Shown: positions 7,418-16,479 of the stretch, in pieces
How the letters are laid out: every line of letters begins with the position of its first letter
How positions within the stretch are numbered: position 1 is the first letter of the stretch
Assembly (NCBI GenBank): GCA_000526255.1
Contig: JAFS01000001.1
Coordinates: forward strand, 248,001 to 312,000
Direction of reading: 5' to 3'
Length of the DNA: 64,000 nucleotides
Source of the DNA: Verrucomicrobia bacterium LP2A
Lineage (GTDB): Bacteria > Verrucomicrobiota > Verrucomicrobiia > Methylacidiphilales > Methylacidiphilaceae
Notes under the pieces: generated by a model
Databases searched by the model: none
Told to the model about the DNA's origin: nothing
What the model saw: only the letters and a program-made list of their open reading frames with translations
Translations under genes and position numbers: made by a program

Positions 7418-9802
7418 ATGGGTTCGACCAGTCTGATCCAGGTGCGAAAATCGCACGCATTCCCTGGGCTGGGCCGTCTGCTCTCCCTTTCGGGCTTGTG
7501 CCTTTGCTTGTTCGGGCGGATCGAGTCGGCCTGGTCAGCGGACGCGGCGCAAGCTTCCGGAGAGGAGCTCGAGCTGCTCCCCCAAGCGGAGGTGCAATTC
7601 GATCAGGCTGTGGAGCTCTATCGTGATCGCCGCTATTCCGAAGCCCTGCGCCTCCTTTCCGAGGCGCTGCCCTCTCTCGCCCCGCTGAAGAAGGAAGAGG
7701 CCCTCTTCGACATCGGCGAATGTTATCGCTCGCTTGGCCGCACCAAGGATGCCCTCTCGGTCTACCGGACGCTCACGCAAAGCAACCCGAAGAGCCTCTA
7801 CGCTCCGGCCGCCTGGTTCTGGCAGGGCAAGCTCCTGATGGAGGAGGGGCATTATGGAGAAGCGATCCCTCTTCTTCAGTTGGCGATCGATCGGGGAGCC
7901 GGAGAGACCTCCGAAGCGGCTCGTTACCTCATGGCCCTCTCTGAGTTTCACGTGGGGAACGAAACCGCCGGATCGGAACAGCTCCGGATGGTGGCTTCCG
8001 GGTCGTCCCCCTACCGTGGCGAGGCGACTCGGCTGCTCGCGGTTTACCTGGAAAAGAAGCGTGACTGGGCGAGCGCTCTCCATTATTGGCGAACCCTGGC
8101 GGAGCAGGCAAAGGACTCCTCACAAAAATGGCAGGCCACCGCGCGGGCGGGTTGGGCGGCTCTGCGGGGCGGCGATGCAAAAACCGCGGAAGCGCTCTTT
8201 CGCCGCTGTCTCGGTCCGGACGTTCCCGCTGAATGGCAGAACTTGGCTTACGAGGGGCAATTCGAAGAGGCCCTTTTGCAAAAGCGCTTTGAAGAGGCAT
8301 TGACGCTCCTCCAGTCCCAGGCGGCGCGCTTCTCCCTGGAGCGGAAGGTCGGCTTGCTCTTGCAGCTGGGAAATAGCGCACTGCAAGCGGGTGAGCCAGG
8401 GATCGCCTTCCAGGTGTTCGAACAGTGTCTTTCGCTGAACCCGGCGGCGCCCGCGATGGCCCAAGCCGCCTATGGAAGACTGGTCGCCCTGGCAGCACTC
8501 AATCAAAAGGGAGCTCTCGACGAGGCGAACGCCTATCTCGACCGATTCGGCCCTTCCAACCCCTACGCGCTCCGTGTCCGCTTCATCCAGGCGCAGGCGC
8601 TTTCGGCGCGGGGCCGCTTTGCCGATGCCCTCCCGGTTTGGGAATCTCTCGTCTCTCAAAAGCCGGAGGGGGTTCCCCGCTCGTCCGCGCTTCTAGGACT
8701 CGGCCGAGCCTTCTTCGAGTGCGGGAGGTGGAAGGATGCGGCGGAGACCCTGGAGCGGCTCGGAGCGGAATGCCCGGACGCCCCAGAGCTCTTGATCGCT
8801 CGGATGACCGAAGGAGCGGCCTGGGACAAGGCCGGAAACTTCGCCAAGGCCCTCGAAGCGTGGAAGCAGGCGCTCGACCTGGCTCCCAGGGATTCCCCGG
8901 AACGGGAAGCCGCCTTGGCCCAGACGGCCTTGCTGGCCAGGCAGATGAAGCGGCCCGAAGAGATGGAGCGGGCATTTCGAGCTCTCGCGGAGGAATATCC
9001 CAAGGCCAAGCTCCGTCCCCTCGGCTGCCTGCTGCTCGGCCAGTGGGAGCTCGGAGAAAGGAGATACGCCGAGGCGGAAAAGCATCTTCTGGAGGCGAGG
9101 GAAGGGGAGCCGACGCAATTCTTCGGCCCGGCAACGACGATGCTGGTCTGGGTAGCCTACAGCGAGAAGAACTTGGCGAAGACGAGCCGCTATTTGACAG
9201 AGCTCGAGGAAAAGGCTCCGACCGCCGCCGCGCAGCTTCCCGCCGCTCTCTACTACTGGGTCGGCCTCTCGTGGGCAAAGGAAAACCAGCTGGTTCCGGC
9301 GAAGAACGCGCTCCAAAAGGTTTGTTCGCGAACGGATGCCGGTCAATATCGAGCGTCGGCCTACTGGGAATTGGCCGAGGTCGAGCGGAAGCTGCACGAG
9401 TGGCCCGGCGCCATGCAATGCTATCAGGAATTCCGCAAGCTCGACCCCGGTGGTGCGGACAATAGCCCGGTGCTCTTGGGATTTGCGGAGGCCGAGACCG
9501 GCGCGGGAGAGTATGCTTCCGCACAGAAGCATTTGGAGCAGGTGCTTCTGCAGGAACCCGAGGGACGGCGGAACGCGGAAGCGCGCATGCTCCTCGGAAA
9601 CGTCTATTGGGCCCAAAAGAACTATGCGGAAGCCGCCAAGACGTACAGCACGCTTAGCCTCATCTACCAGGACGACGAGATTACCCCGCGCGCCATGGCC
9701 AAGGCCGCTTCGAGCTTCGCTCTCTCGGGAGACGAGGCCCAGGCCGCCAATTGGCGGAGACTCCTGAAGGAAAAGTACCCGGATTTTAAGCCCGATGCCT
9801 GA
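7418..9802 (+). CDS. Secreted tetratricopeptide-repeat protein (CpoB/YbgF-like position)
   Basis: A 794-residue protein with a hydrophobic N-terminal segment (LLSLSGLCLCLFGRIESAWS) consistent with a signal peptide or anchor, then about twenty helical repeats. TPR-type patterns such as YSEALRLLSEALPS, FFECGRWKDAAETLERL and YAEAAKTYSTLSLIYQ recur through the length. It probably acts as a periplasmic scaffold. Its place between exbD and an OmpA-domain gene resembles ybgF/cpoB in tol-pal operons, but it is about three times longer. It overlaps the next gene by eight bases, so the two are cotranscribed. Confidence 0.8.
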   Translation: MGSTSLIQVRKSHAFPGLGRLLSLSGLCLCLFGRIESAWSADAAQASGEELELLPQAEVQFDQAVELYRDRRYSEALRLLSEALPSLAPLKKEEALFDIGECYRSLGRTKDALSVYRTLTQSNPKSLYAPAAWFWQGKLLMEEGHYGEAIPLLQLAIDRGAGETSEAARYLMALSEFHVGNETAGSEQLRMVASGSSPYRGEATRLLAVYLEKKRDWASALHYWRTLAEQAKDSSQKWQATARAGWAALRGGDAKTAEALFRRCLGPDVPAEWQNLAYEGQFEEALLQKRFEEALTLLQSQAARFSLERKVGLLLQLGNSALQAGEPGIAFQVFEQCLSLNPAAPAMAQAAYGRLVALAALNQKGALDEANAYLDRFGPSNPYALRVRFIQAQALSARGRFADALPVWESLVSQKPEGVPRSSALLGLGRAFFECGRWKDAAETLERLGAECPDAPELLIARMTEGAAWDKAGNFAKALEAWKQALDLAPRDSPEREAALAQTALLARQMKRPEEMERAFRALAEEYPKAKLRPLGCLLLGQWELGERRYAEAEKHLLEAREGEPTQFFGPATTMLVWVAYSEKNLAKTSRYLTELEEKAPTAAAQLPAALYYWVGLSWAKENQLVPAKNALQKVCSRTDAGQYRASAYWELAEVERKLHEWPGAMQCYQEFRKLDPGGADNSPVLLGFAEAETGAGEYASAQKHLEQVLLQEPEGRRNAEARMLLGNVYWAQKNYAEAAKTYSTLSLIYQDDEITPRAMAKAASSFALSGDEAQAANWRRLLKEKYPDFKPDA

Positions 9803-10814
9803 CTCGATCAGTGACTCCCGGGAGCACCAGGGGAAGATCGCTCTCGCCGCTCTGCTGCTCTCCTTATTGGCGCATGTTGCGATCCTGGGCGTGGTCGGCC
9901 CGCTCCATGTGAGAGGGAGGATGGCGCTCGCATCCCAGGCCAAGGAGATGTCGCGCACCTTTCACCTGAGACGGGCGGAATTGCCGAACTCCCTTTTCCA
10001 GGCTCGCGCGCAGTCGAGCACTCCCACCATGGCTCCGGTCCCCAACCTGGAGGCTCCCAAGGAGGTGAAGGGGGAGGAGGCGATCGTGCAAAAGCTGGCG
10101 CAGGAAAATCCCGTTCGCGTCCCGCTTCCCGATACGACTCCCGGAGGAGCTCCGGAAGTCGCGGTGCTGGCTCCGACACCGCCGAGCGAAACGAGCCCCT
10201 ATTTACCGGATATGCGAGCCGAAGTGGAAAACGCGACGTCCCAAACCAACGTCGGTCCTGCCACCCCGGGCGCACAGAACGACGCCATCGTTCTCCCCTC
10301 CGGGATCGGGCCGAATTCGCAGCCCGGCGCGAGTGCCGCGGGGCAAGCGGGGACCCATCCGGAAGAAGCCGCAGGGGGAGAGGGGCTGCCGGGAGCGGAC
10401 GACGTCCAAAGCCAATTTCGCGCGGCCGCCAACTTCGATCCGCGCATTCCCCAGCCGATCATGGTGCGGCTTCCCAGCGATATCTTGTTCGATTTCGACT
10501 CTTACCGGCTGCGACCGGACGCGGAGCCTCTCCTCGCTCAAGTGGCCGAGATTTTGAAGCGTTACGGCCGTGCCGATGTCGAAATCGGCGGCCACTCCGA
10601 TACATTCGGGGATGATCAGTACAATCAGAGACTGAGCCAACAGCGTGCCGAATCCGTGCAGCGCTGGTTCGAGCAGCGCTTGGCCGGAGAGCGGCTCACC
10701 TTCCACGCGACCGGCTACGGCCGCCGCAGGCCGATCGTCAACCCGCGCGGGACGATCGAAGAGCAGGCGAAGAATCGACGGGTCGAGATCGTGATCCAAG
10801 CCCTCTCCCAGTGA
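9795..10814 (+). CDS. Inner-membrane-anchored OmpA-domain protein (TolA/Pal hybrid)
   Basis: A 339-residue protein with a short cytoplasmic start, one membrane helix (ALLLSLLAHVAILGVVG), a Pro/Ala-rich linker of about 170 residues and a C-terminal OmpA-like peptidoglycan-binding domain. The domain shows ILFDFDSYRLRPDAEPLL, IGGHSDTFGDDQYNQRLS and NRRVEIVI. The N-terminal part looks like TolA or TonB, whereas OmpA domains of Pal are on lipoproteins; no lipobox Cys is seen here. With exbB, exbD and the TPR gene upstream, it may transmit proton-motive force directly to peptidoglycan. Confidence 0.82.
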   Translation: MPDSISDSREHQGKIALAALLLSLLAHVAILGVVGPLHVRGRMALASQAKEMSRTFHLRRAELPNSLFQARAQSSTPTMAPVPNLEAPKEVKGEEAIVQKLAQENPVRVPLPDTTPGGAPEVAVLAPTPPSETSPYLPDMRAEVENATSQTNVGPATPGAQNDAIVLPSGIGPNSQPGASAAGQAGTHPEEAAGGEGLPGADDVQSQFRAAANFDPRIPQPIMVRLPSDILFDFDSYRLRPDAEPLLAQVAEILKRYGRADVEIGGHSDTFGDDQYNQRLSQQRAESVQRWFEQRLAGERLTFHATGYGRRRPIVNPRGTIEEQAKNRRVEIVIQALSQ

Positions 10815-10820
10815 ATTGCG

Positions 10821-10855
10821 GCTCCGACGGCGGAGCGAAGAAGGCGCCTTTTGTT
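10821..10855. terminator. Possible bidirectional terminator between convergent genes
   Basis: GCTCCG (10821-10826) and CGGAGC (10831-10836) can pair around a four-base loop; the palindrome AAGGCGCC follows and leads into a T-rich run. It lies between the OmpA gene and the convergent lipoprotein gene. The U-tract is offset, so this is weak. Confidence 0.3.
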
Positions 10856-10859
10856 TGGA

Positions 10860-11255
10860 TCAAGTGCGCGAAGCCGCTTCCAATTGCGCCTGGATTGCTT
10901 TCGTGAGCGGAGGGTTGACGCGCCAGCCGCCCGACACGTGAACGATGGCACCGTCGTAACTCTGCTGAAAGATCCGGCCGTTTTGAAAACGGACCATCAC
11001 GGTAACGTGGACGCCAGCTTCCTGTTGACTCGTCCAAGGGTTGATCGTGGGCATCTCCACCTCGTTGACCGTGATTTCGTCCTGGGTGATCCGATATTTT
11101 CTCTTGGCCTCGGCAGAGAAGAGGTCGTGCTCGAAGGCCTTCTGAGCGTTTTTCTTCCCCGGTCCGGTCAGCGAGCCGTACTGCCAGAGATAGACGGCCT
11201 GGTCGCAGCCCGCGAATACGGGGACGAGCAAGAGAAGAAAGAGATAGCGTCGCAT
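10860..11255 (-). CDS. Small lipoprotein of unknown function
   Basis: 131 residues with a clear lipoprotein signal: MRRYLFLLLLVPVFAGC, lipobox VFAGC, so Cys17 should be lipidated. The mature part has a predicted alternating-strand region (DEITVNEVEMPTINPW, VHVTVMVRFQNGRIFQQ). No catalytic or domain signature is recognised. It is the last gene of a minus-strand run behind malQ (45-base gap) and could be cotranscribed with it. Localisation is likely the outer membrane because no Asp follows the Cys (next residue is also Asp-free only at +1 if cleavage is as drawn: C-D-Q), so inner-membrane retention by the +2 Asp rule is in fact possible. Confidence 0.65.
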   Translation of the reverse strand: MRRYLFLLLLVPVFAGCDQAVYLWQYGSLTGPGKKNAQKAFEHDLFSAEAKRKYRITQDEITVNEVEMPTINPWTSQQEAGVHVTVMVRFQNGRIFQQSYDGAIVHVSGGWRVNPPLTKAIQAQLEAASRT

Positions 11256-11300
11256 ACGGCCATCCTTTCTGCCAGGGCTCCGGGAAAAAAGCGAGTCCTC

Positions 11301-12995
11301 TTAGCCGCCCGATCGGCTCGGGCCTCGACCGCTCGCTCCCACCAGAGGGCGAAAGGAAGAGAGAAGCTCGGCAAACGGGGGGACCTGCCGGTAGTACGAG
11401 AGGGGGCGCGGGAGGCGCGCAATCCAGTTCCGACCCGCTCCCGGCTGGTTAAAACGGGTTTCGATTCCCAGCAGATCGCTCACCAAGATGGATGCCATCC
11501 AGCTCGGGGCGTCGAGCAAGACCTGGAGCATGCGGAGGTGGAGATCGCGGGAAAACTCCCGTGGCGGGGTCTCCGGGTTCCAACCGAGGAAGGTCATGAG
11601 CCGCCGCAGCTCGAGCCAGGCGTCATGGCCGCTTGGGCCCAGCCAGCGCTCGACCAGGCCCCGGTAGATGCAGGCGATCGGGGGGTGGTCGTGGGTCGCG
11701 TAGGTCGCGACGCTCAAGTGGGGATAGGAGGAGGCGGGCAGGTAGGAGTGATCTTCCGCCCGCTCGAACATGGGAATCTTGAACCCGGGAATTCCGAGCT
11801 CGCTCAAGGCAGGGCGAACATAGTACGGAACAAATCCCAGATCCTCCGCGATCACCGCGGCGTTCCCCGTCTCCTCGAGGAGGCGGCTCAAGAGCAGGAC
11901 CCCTCGCGCCTCGTTGCGGGAAGCATCCTCGGCGTTCTCGTCGGATGCGGGAATGAAATGGGGCAACCTTCCGCCCGTCCTCCCCTGCGCCTCTTCCTGA
12001 GTCAGTGGGAGAAAGTCCGAGTTTTCTTCCGGCTTCCAGGGAAAGGCGTAGATCCGGAAAAATCCGAGAACATGATCGATGCGAAAGCCGTGAAAGATCT
12101 CGAGCGTTCGAGCGATGCGCTGCTTCCACCACGCGAAGTTCTCCGCCTCATGTCTGTCCCAGAAGTAGAGCGGGATTCCCCAGTTCTGACCCCACTTTTG
12201 GGTGAACGCATCCGACTGAAAAAACTTCTCCGGCGGCGCGCCGCCGCACCAGCTCGTGTCGAAGAGGGGTGGGTTGGTCCAGACATCCGAGCCGTAGCGG
12301 CTGATCCCGAAAGGGATGTCTCCCATGAGCCGGACTCCGCGCAAAGCTGCGTACGTCCGCACTTCCTTCCATTGCCGGTAGCCGATCCACTGGACGAATG
12401 CGTAAAAGGAGCGTTTCCGCAAAAGCTCCCGCGGCCGCTTCGCGCGGAGCCAGGTAAGAGCGCTCCGGTAGTGGGCGATTTCGGCCGGCCACCGATCCCA
12501 ACGCGGATCGCCTCCTTGCTGCTCCAGGAGGGCTCGAAAGAGGGAATATCCCTTGAGCCAGGAAGCGTGGCATCGGCAGAACGCCTGGAACTCCCCCCAA
12601 CCGGGCGGCCTCTGCTCGCAAAAGCGCGCATAGGCACGTTCCAGGAGCGTCTTCTTCCTCTCCTTGACCTGCGGATAGTCGATGACGTCCCGTTCCGAAC
12701 CCTCCTCCAGCCAGGCCTGCGGGATGTCTGCCGCCTCCAGGCCGGGGACCTCCTCGGGCTCCAAGCAGAACAGAGATGGTTCGAGCGCGATCGAGCTGAT
12801 CGCATTGTAGGGGCTGTTGTCGCCGCTTGTCTCGTTGATGGGAAGGAGCTGGAGCCAGCGGATGCCGAACTCCGCGCAGAAGTCGATCGCGTCACGTACC
12901 GCCCGGGCGTCTCCGATCCCGAGATCTCCCGGCCGCCGCAGGGCGGAGACCGGCATCAGCAGCCCGACGACTCGTTCCGAAGGCTCGATCCGCAC
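11301..12995 (-). CDS. malQ: 4-alpha-glucanotransferase (GH77 amylomaltase)
   Basis: Disproportionates alpha-1,4-glucans in glycogen or maltodextrin metabolism. GH77 motifs are intact: LMPVSALRRPGDLGIGD at the N-terminus, GDIPFGISRYGSDVWTNP near residue 226, the nucleophile in FRIDHVLGF (D307), the acid/base in VIAEDLGFVP (E384) and THDHPP. At 564 residues it is close to the usual 500-570. The start is a GTG at 12995, directly in front of the conserved N-terminal motif, 52 bases behind midA. It is part of a minus-strand gene run starting at cbpA. Confidence 0.92.
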   Translation of the reverse strand: MRIEPSERVVGLLMPVSALRRPGDLGIGDARAVRDAIDFCAEFGIRWLQLLPINETSGDNSPYNAISSIALEPSLFCLEPEEVPGLEAADIPQAWLEEGSERDVIDYPQVKERKKTLLERAYARFCEQRPPGWGEFQAFCRCHASWLKGYSLFRALLEQQGGDPRWDRWPAEIAHYRSALTWLRAKRPRELLRKRSFYAFVQWIGYRQWKEVRTYAALRGVRLMGDIPFGISRYGSDVWTNPPLFDTSWCGGAPPEKFFQSDAFTQKWGQNWGIPLYFWDRHEAENFAWWKQRIARTLEIFHGFRIDHVLGFFRIYAFPWKPEENSDFLPLTQEEAQGRTGGRLPHFIPASDENAEDASRNEARGVLLLSRLLEETGNAAVIAEDLGFVPYYVRPALSELGIPGFKIPMFERAEDHSYLPASSYPHLSVATYATHDHPPIACIYRGLVERWLGPSGHDAWLELRRLMTFLGWNPETPPREFSRDLHLRMLQVLLDAPSWMASILVSDLLGIETRFNQPGAGRNWIARLPRPLSYYRQVPPFAELLSSFRPLVGASGRGPSRSGG

Positions 12996-13047
12996 GCTCT
13001 ATTGGTACCGGGGGATGGGCCGGGAGGACAAGAACCAAGCGCGGTCG

Positions 13048-14202
13048 CTATGGACCCCGAGCGAAACGCAGGCAGGAGAGGGAAGACGGATCGTCCACCC
13101 CTTTGGACTGAATGAGCACGCGATGGGTCCTTCCGAGGAAGCCCGGATGGGCGAGCGTCTGAAATCCTGCCGCAGTCAAACCGTCGGGCAGCCTTCCTTC
13201 GGACCGTTCGGCCAACGCGGAGAGAATCCCGACGAAGAAATGGTGCTGGTCGATGAACGCCAGGCTCCGCAATCCGGCCTCGCATCCGCTCTGCACGAGC
13301 ACTCCGAAGTCGACATGCGCGGTGAGATCCTGCTCTCCGGGGTCGGCGAGGAGATCTTCCGCCCACCGGTGGCGGCGATAGGCGCGCAGAGTTCCGCCGG
13401 CCCTCCCGGGAGAAAAGCGCTCCTCCGGAGTCGAGCCATAGTCGAAGGTAAAAACCAAGCCGCGGTCGAGTAGCCTCCCTACCCGTTGCATCCAGGACGG
13501 AGCTTCGGGGCTCACCTCGACGACCCATCCTTCCGGCAGATCGGGCTCCTGCTCCCCCAGAGGGTCGCTCCACGGGCTTCCGCCGCGCAGGGGTTGCTCT
13601 TCGAGTCGGAGGTGCCCATCCTTGAGAGTCACGCAACTCTCCGTCCAGCCGGTTCCCCGACGGACGAGACGGCGGACCGGAAAGCTGTCCACCAACTCGT
13701 TGGAAAAGAAGATGCCGACGATCCTTTCCGTCTCGTCCCAGGAATCAATCCAGCGGAACCGATCGGCAAGCCGCGCCTTGCCCACCCGCTCCTGCTGCTC
13801 TCGGCGCGCTCGGGCTCTCGGCTCGACGATGGTGTAGCGGAGCCGTCCCGCAAGACCCGGGTCTCGCCGCCGGAGAGAATCGACCAGGTCGCAGGCGAGC
13901 CAGCCCGCCCCGGCCCCTTGCTCCCAGAGATCGATCGTCTCGGGCCGTCCCAGCAGGCGCCAGACCTCGGCCACCGTTTCGGAAAAGAGCCGGCCGAAGG
14001 CCGACCCGGCGCTCGGTCCCGTATAGTAGTCCCCGTTTTTCCCGATCCGCAGGGAAGGGGCTTGCGCATAATACCCGTGCTCTGGGTGATAGAGGGCAAT
14101 CTCCATGAAGCGCCTGAAGGAGATCGAACCCTCTTGCTCCAAAAGCGCGCGGAGGAGTGCGGCGAGCGGCGCCTCGCCTTCCGGAATCGGCCCGCCCCTC
14201 AT
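13048..14202 (-). CDS. SAM-dependent methyltransferase, MidA/NDUFAF7 family
   Basis: Homologues include mitochondrial MidA/NDUFAF7, an arginine methyltransferase needed for complex I assembly; bacterial roles are little known. The family opening ISFRRFMEIALYHPEHGYYA is near residue 25, followed by the GDYYTGPSAGSAFGRLF loop and the SAM-binding LWEQGAGAGWLACDLVD. About 384 residues is full length. I chose the ATG at 14202 because it forms an ATGA overlap with the cbpM stop; another ATG lies nine bases upstream. The target protein cannot be told from the sequence. Confidence 0.85.
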   Translation of the reverse strand: MRGGPIPEGEAPLAALLRALLEQEGSISFRRFMEIALYHPEHGYYAQAPSLRIGKNGDYYTGPSAGSAFGRLFSETVAEVWRLLGRPETIDLWEQGAGAGWLACDLVDSLRRRDPGLAGRLRYTIVEPRARARREQQERVGKARLADRFRWIDSWDETERIVGIFFSNELVDSFPVRRLVRRGTGWTESCVTLKDGHLRLEEQPLRGGSPWSDPLGEQEPDLPEGWVVEVSPEAPSWMQRVGRLLDRGLVFTFDYGSTPEERFSPGRAGGTLRAYRRHRWAEDLLADPGEQDLTAHVDFGVLVQSGCEAGLRSLAFIDQHHFFVGILSALAERSEGRLPDGLTAAGFQTLAHPGFLGRTHRVLIQSKGVDDPSSLSCLRFARGP

Positions 14203-14495
14203 CCTTCCCATGAGCGCAAGGCCTGGGCGAGAAGACGGAGCGCTCTCAGGGAAAGACCGTAATCCCTTCGGAGCTGCTCCAGCCGCTTGAGGAGGAAGAG
14301 CGCATCGTCATCGAAGCGGGGGCTTTCTTCCTCTTCCTCTTCCGCACGGAGAAGCCCGAGCCTCCAGTAGCAGAGGACCATCTCCGGATGGACCCTGGCG
14401 AGCTCGGCCAGGGACGATACGGAATATCTCGGCCGAGTGCTTCGGTAGAGAACCAGCTCGAGCGACGGGGCAGGATCCATTTCTGACGATGCCAT
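14199..14495 (-). CDS. cbpM: CbpM-like chaperone modulator (MerR-like helix-turn-helix fold)
   Basis: 98 residues. The pattern YSVSSLAELARVHPEMVLCYWRLGLL near residues 24-50 followed by DDALFLLKRLEQLRRDYGLSLRALRLL is typical of CbpM, a small protein that binds and inhibits the co-chaperone CbpA. An acidic run of five Glu lies between the halves. It sits 24 bases behind the DnaJ-like cbpA gene and overlaps midA, which is the usual cbpA-cbpM arrangement and supports the call. Confidence 0.8.
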   Translation of the reverse strand: MASSEMDPAPSLELVLYRSTRPRYSVSSLAELARVHPEMVLCYWRLGLLRAEEEEEESPRFDDDALFLLKRLEQLRRDYGLSLRALRLLAQALRSWEG

Positions 14496-14519
14496 GGCTC
14501 GCTCTCCGTTTCCGAGGCT

Positions 14520-15488
14520 TCAGCCGCTCTTGTTTGCCCCGGGCTGCGAAGCCCGACCAAGCTTTTCCCAAAGCTCCTTCTGTTCCGCCGTCGGCGCATT
14601 CGGCATCCGGATGGTCAGCGTTACGTAGAGGTCACCTCGCCCTCCCTCCTTTCGCAGAAGCCCGAGCCCGGCCAGTCGGAACCTTTGGCCCGAGCTCGAT
14701 CCGCCGGGAATCCGCAGGCGAACCCTTCCCGTCAGCGTCGGAATGTCGACCTGCGTGCCCAGGGCGGCGGACCAAGGGGGAAGCTCGAGCTCGTAGAGGA
14801 GGTCGCTTCCCTCTACGCGAAAATAGGGATGGCGGGCATAGCGGATTCGGAGGAAAAGATCGCCCGGGCGGCCGCCGGGCGGAGCGGGTTGACCCTGGCC
14901 GGCCAGCCGGATCCGTTGGCCTTCCCGGACTCCGGCGGGAATGGAGACATGATAAGTCTGCGTACGGAAGCCCGGCTTGCCGGGTTCCTGCCGACGCAGG
15001 TTGATTCCCTTGGACGTCCCCTGCATCGCCTCCTCGAGCGTAATGGCCAAGTCCGCCTCTGCGTCAGCCCCTGCGCGCGGATTGCTCATTGCCGAGGAGC
15101 GGCGGCGTCCAAAGAGAGAGCCCATGCCTCCCCCACCGGAAAAGAACGCTTCGAAGAAATCGCTGTAGCCCGTCCCTCCAACGTGGAAGCCATACTCTTC
15201 CGGAGTCTGCGTCCATCGGGCTCCGCCCCGCCATTGCGGTGGCGGCTGAAATGCCTGGCCCTCCTCCCATGTCGAGCCGAGCTGGTCGTAGCGTTTTCGC
15301 TTCTCGGGATCGCCGAGGACCTCGTAGGCTTCGTTGATCTCGCGGAATTTGTCCTCGGCTTTCTTCTTATCCTTGGCGACGTCGGGATGATATTGACGCG
15401 CCAGCTTGCGAAACGCGGAGCGAATCTCATCGGCGGAGGCGCCTCGCGGCACGCCCAAAACCTTGTAGTAATCGCGAAAGTCCATCAT
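14520..15488 (-). CDS. cbpA: DnaJ-class co-chaperone (CbpA type)
   Basis: 322 residues: an N-terminal J domain (DYYKVLGVPRGASADEIRSA, HPD motif in ARQYHPDVAKDKKK), a Gly/Phe-rich linker and the C-terminal substrate-binding domains with SIPAGVREGQRIRLAGQG. The cysteine-rich zinc domain of DnaJ itself is absent, which marks the CbpA class. It would stimulate DnaK ATPase and bind unfolded clients. An AAGGGA Shine-Dalgarno sequence precedes the ATG at 15488. It is divergent from the glycosylase gene with a 28-base gap. Confidence 0.92.
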   Translation of the reverse strand: MMDFRDYYKVLGVPRGASADEIRSAFRKLARQYHPDVAKDKKKAEDKFREINEAYEVLGDPEKRKRYDQLGSTWEEGQAFQPPPQWRGGARWTQTPEEYGFHVGGTGYSDFFEAFFSGGGGMGSLFGRRRSSAMSNPRAGADAEADLAITLEEAMQGTSKGINLRRQEPGKPGFRTQTYHVSIPAGVREGQRIRLAGQGQPAPPGGRPGDLFLRIRYARHPYFRVEGSDLLYELELPPWSAALGTQVDIPTLTGRVRLRIPGGSSSGQRFRLAGLGLLRKEGGRGDLYVTLTIRMPNAPTAEQKELWEKLGRASQPGANKSG

Positions 15489-15516
15489 TTTCCCTTACAA
15501 TCGGACAGAAGAGAAT

Positions 15517-16479
15517 ATGTCCAAAACAGGCTCAGACCCAATCGAGAAAACATCGGCTGCGGCTCCGGGTGTGGACGCCGGCTGGAAAAGGCTCGGAAGC
15601 ATCGCCTGCGCCGAGATCGATTGCGAGCGATCCCTCTCATGCGGACAAACCTTTTCCTGGGCCCGATTGCACGACGGCTCGTGGATCGGGGTCGTCGGCC
15701 GCGCGGCCTATCGGATCACTCCTGAAGGGGAGCACTATGCCGTCGAAAGCCTCCGAGGAAGTCGGCAAGCCCTTCTCGACTACTTTTCCTCCTCCGTCGA
15801 TTGGAGTCAAGTGGCCCATGCTCTCCCATCGGATCCTGCTCTCGCCGCCGCTCGGGTCGCCGGTCAAGGCATCCGCATCCTCGCTCAGGACCCCTGGGAA
15901 GCATTGGCGAGTTTTCTCTGCTCGCCGGTCAAGCCGATCCCCGAGATCCGCCGGATCACCTGGATGCTTCGGGCGGAATGGGGGAGGCCCATTGCCGGGA
16001 GCCGCCTTTGTACCTTTCCGGCGCCGGAAGCGCTCGCCTCCGCCCCGCGGGAAGAGCTTCTGGCTTGCCGCTTGGGCTTCCGCGCCCGTTCCCTCCAAGC
16101 GACCGCTCGTCTTCTCGCCGAAGACCCAGGCTTTTTCCCTCGTCTCCGGACCCAGCCCACCCGGGAAGCCCGCACCTGCCTCTGCGAGCTGCCCGGCGTA
16201 GGGAGCAAGATCGCCGACTGCGTTCTCCTCTTCGGACTCGGGAGGTATGATGCCTTTCCGATCGATATCTGGATGGAACGGCTTCTTCGGAAGCTCTACT
16301 TTGCCCATCGGAGACGGGTTTCGGCCCGGAAGATCACGGAATTTGCCGCCGCTCATTTTGGTCCGTACGGGGGCTACGCGCAGCAGCTTCTCTATTTCTG
16401 GTATCGGCGATCGGCGGGCCGAAACCCCGCCCGGGAACTGGCGCTGAGCCCGGAAGAGGAGGCGCAGCTCGCTCTCTAG
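15517..16479 (+). CDS. 8-oxoguanine DNA glycosylase-like HhH-GPD protein (OGG family)
   Basis: Bifunctional base-excision glycosylase/AP lyase of the OGG1 type. The helix-hairpin-helix ELPGVGSKIADCVLLF contains the catalytic Lys231, and Asp250 in AFPIDIWMERLL follows 19 residues later, the same spacing as K249/D268 of human OGG1. The N-terminal OGG domain is present (CGQTFSWARLHDGSWIGVV), as is the DPWEALASFLCSP segment. 320 residues is full length. Its stop overlaps the stop of the convergent aminotransferase gene by four bases. Confidence 0.87.
   Translation: MSKTGSDPIEKTSAAAPGVDAGWKRLGSIACAEIDCERSLSCGQTFSWARLHDGSWIGVVGRAAYRITPEGEHYAVESLRGSRQALLDYFSSSVDWSQVAHALPSDPALAAARVAGQGIRILAQDPWEALASFLCSPVKPIPEIRRITWMLRAEWGRPIAGSRLCTFPAPEALASAPREELLACRLGFRARSLQATARLLAEDPGFFPRLRTQPTREARTCLCELPGVGSKIADCVLLFGLGRYDAFPIDIWMERLLRKLYFAHRRRVSARKITEFAAAHFGPYGGYAQQLLYFWYRRSAGRNPARELALSPEEEAQLAL

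Noticed and set aside
10851-13115. 754-codon plus-strand open frame
   Set aside because: Antisense to malQ, which has full GH77 motifs.
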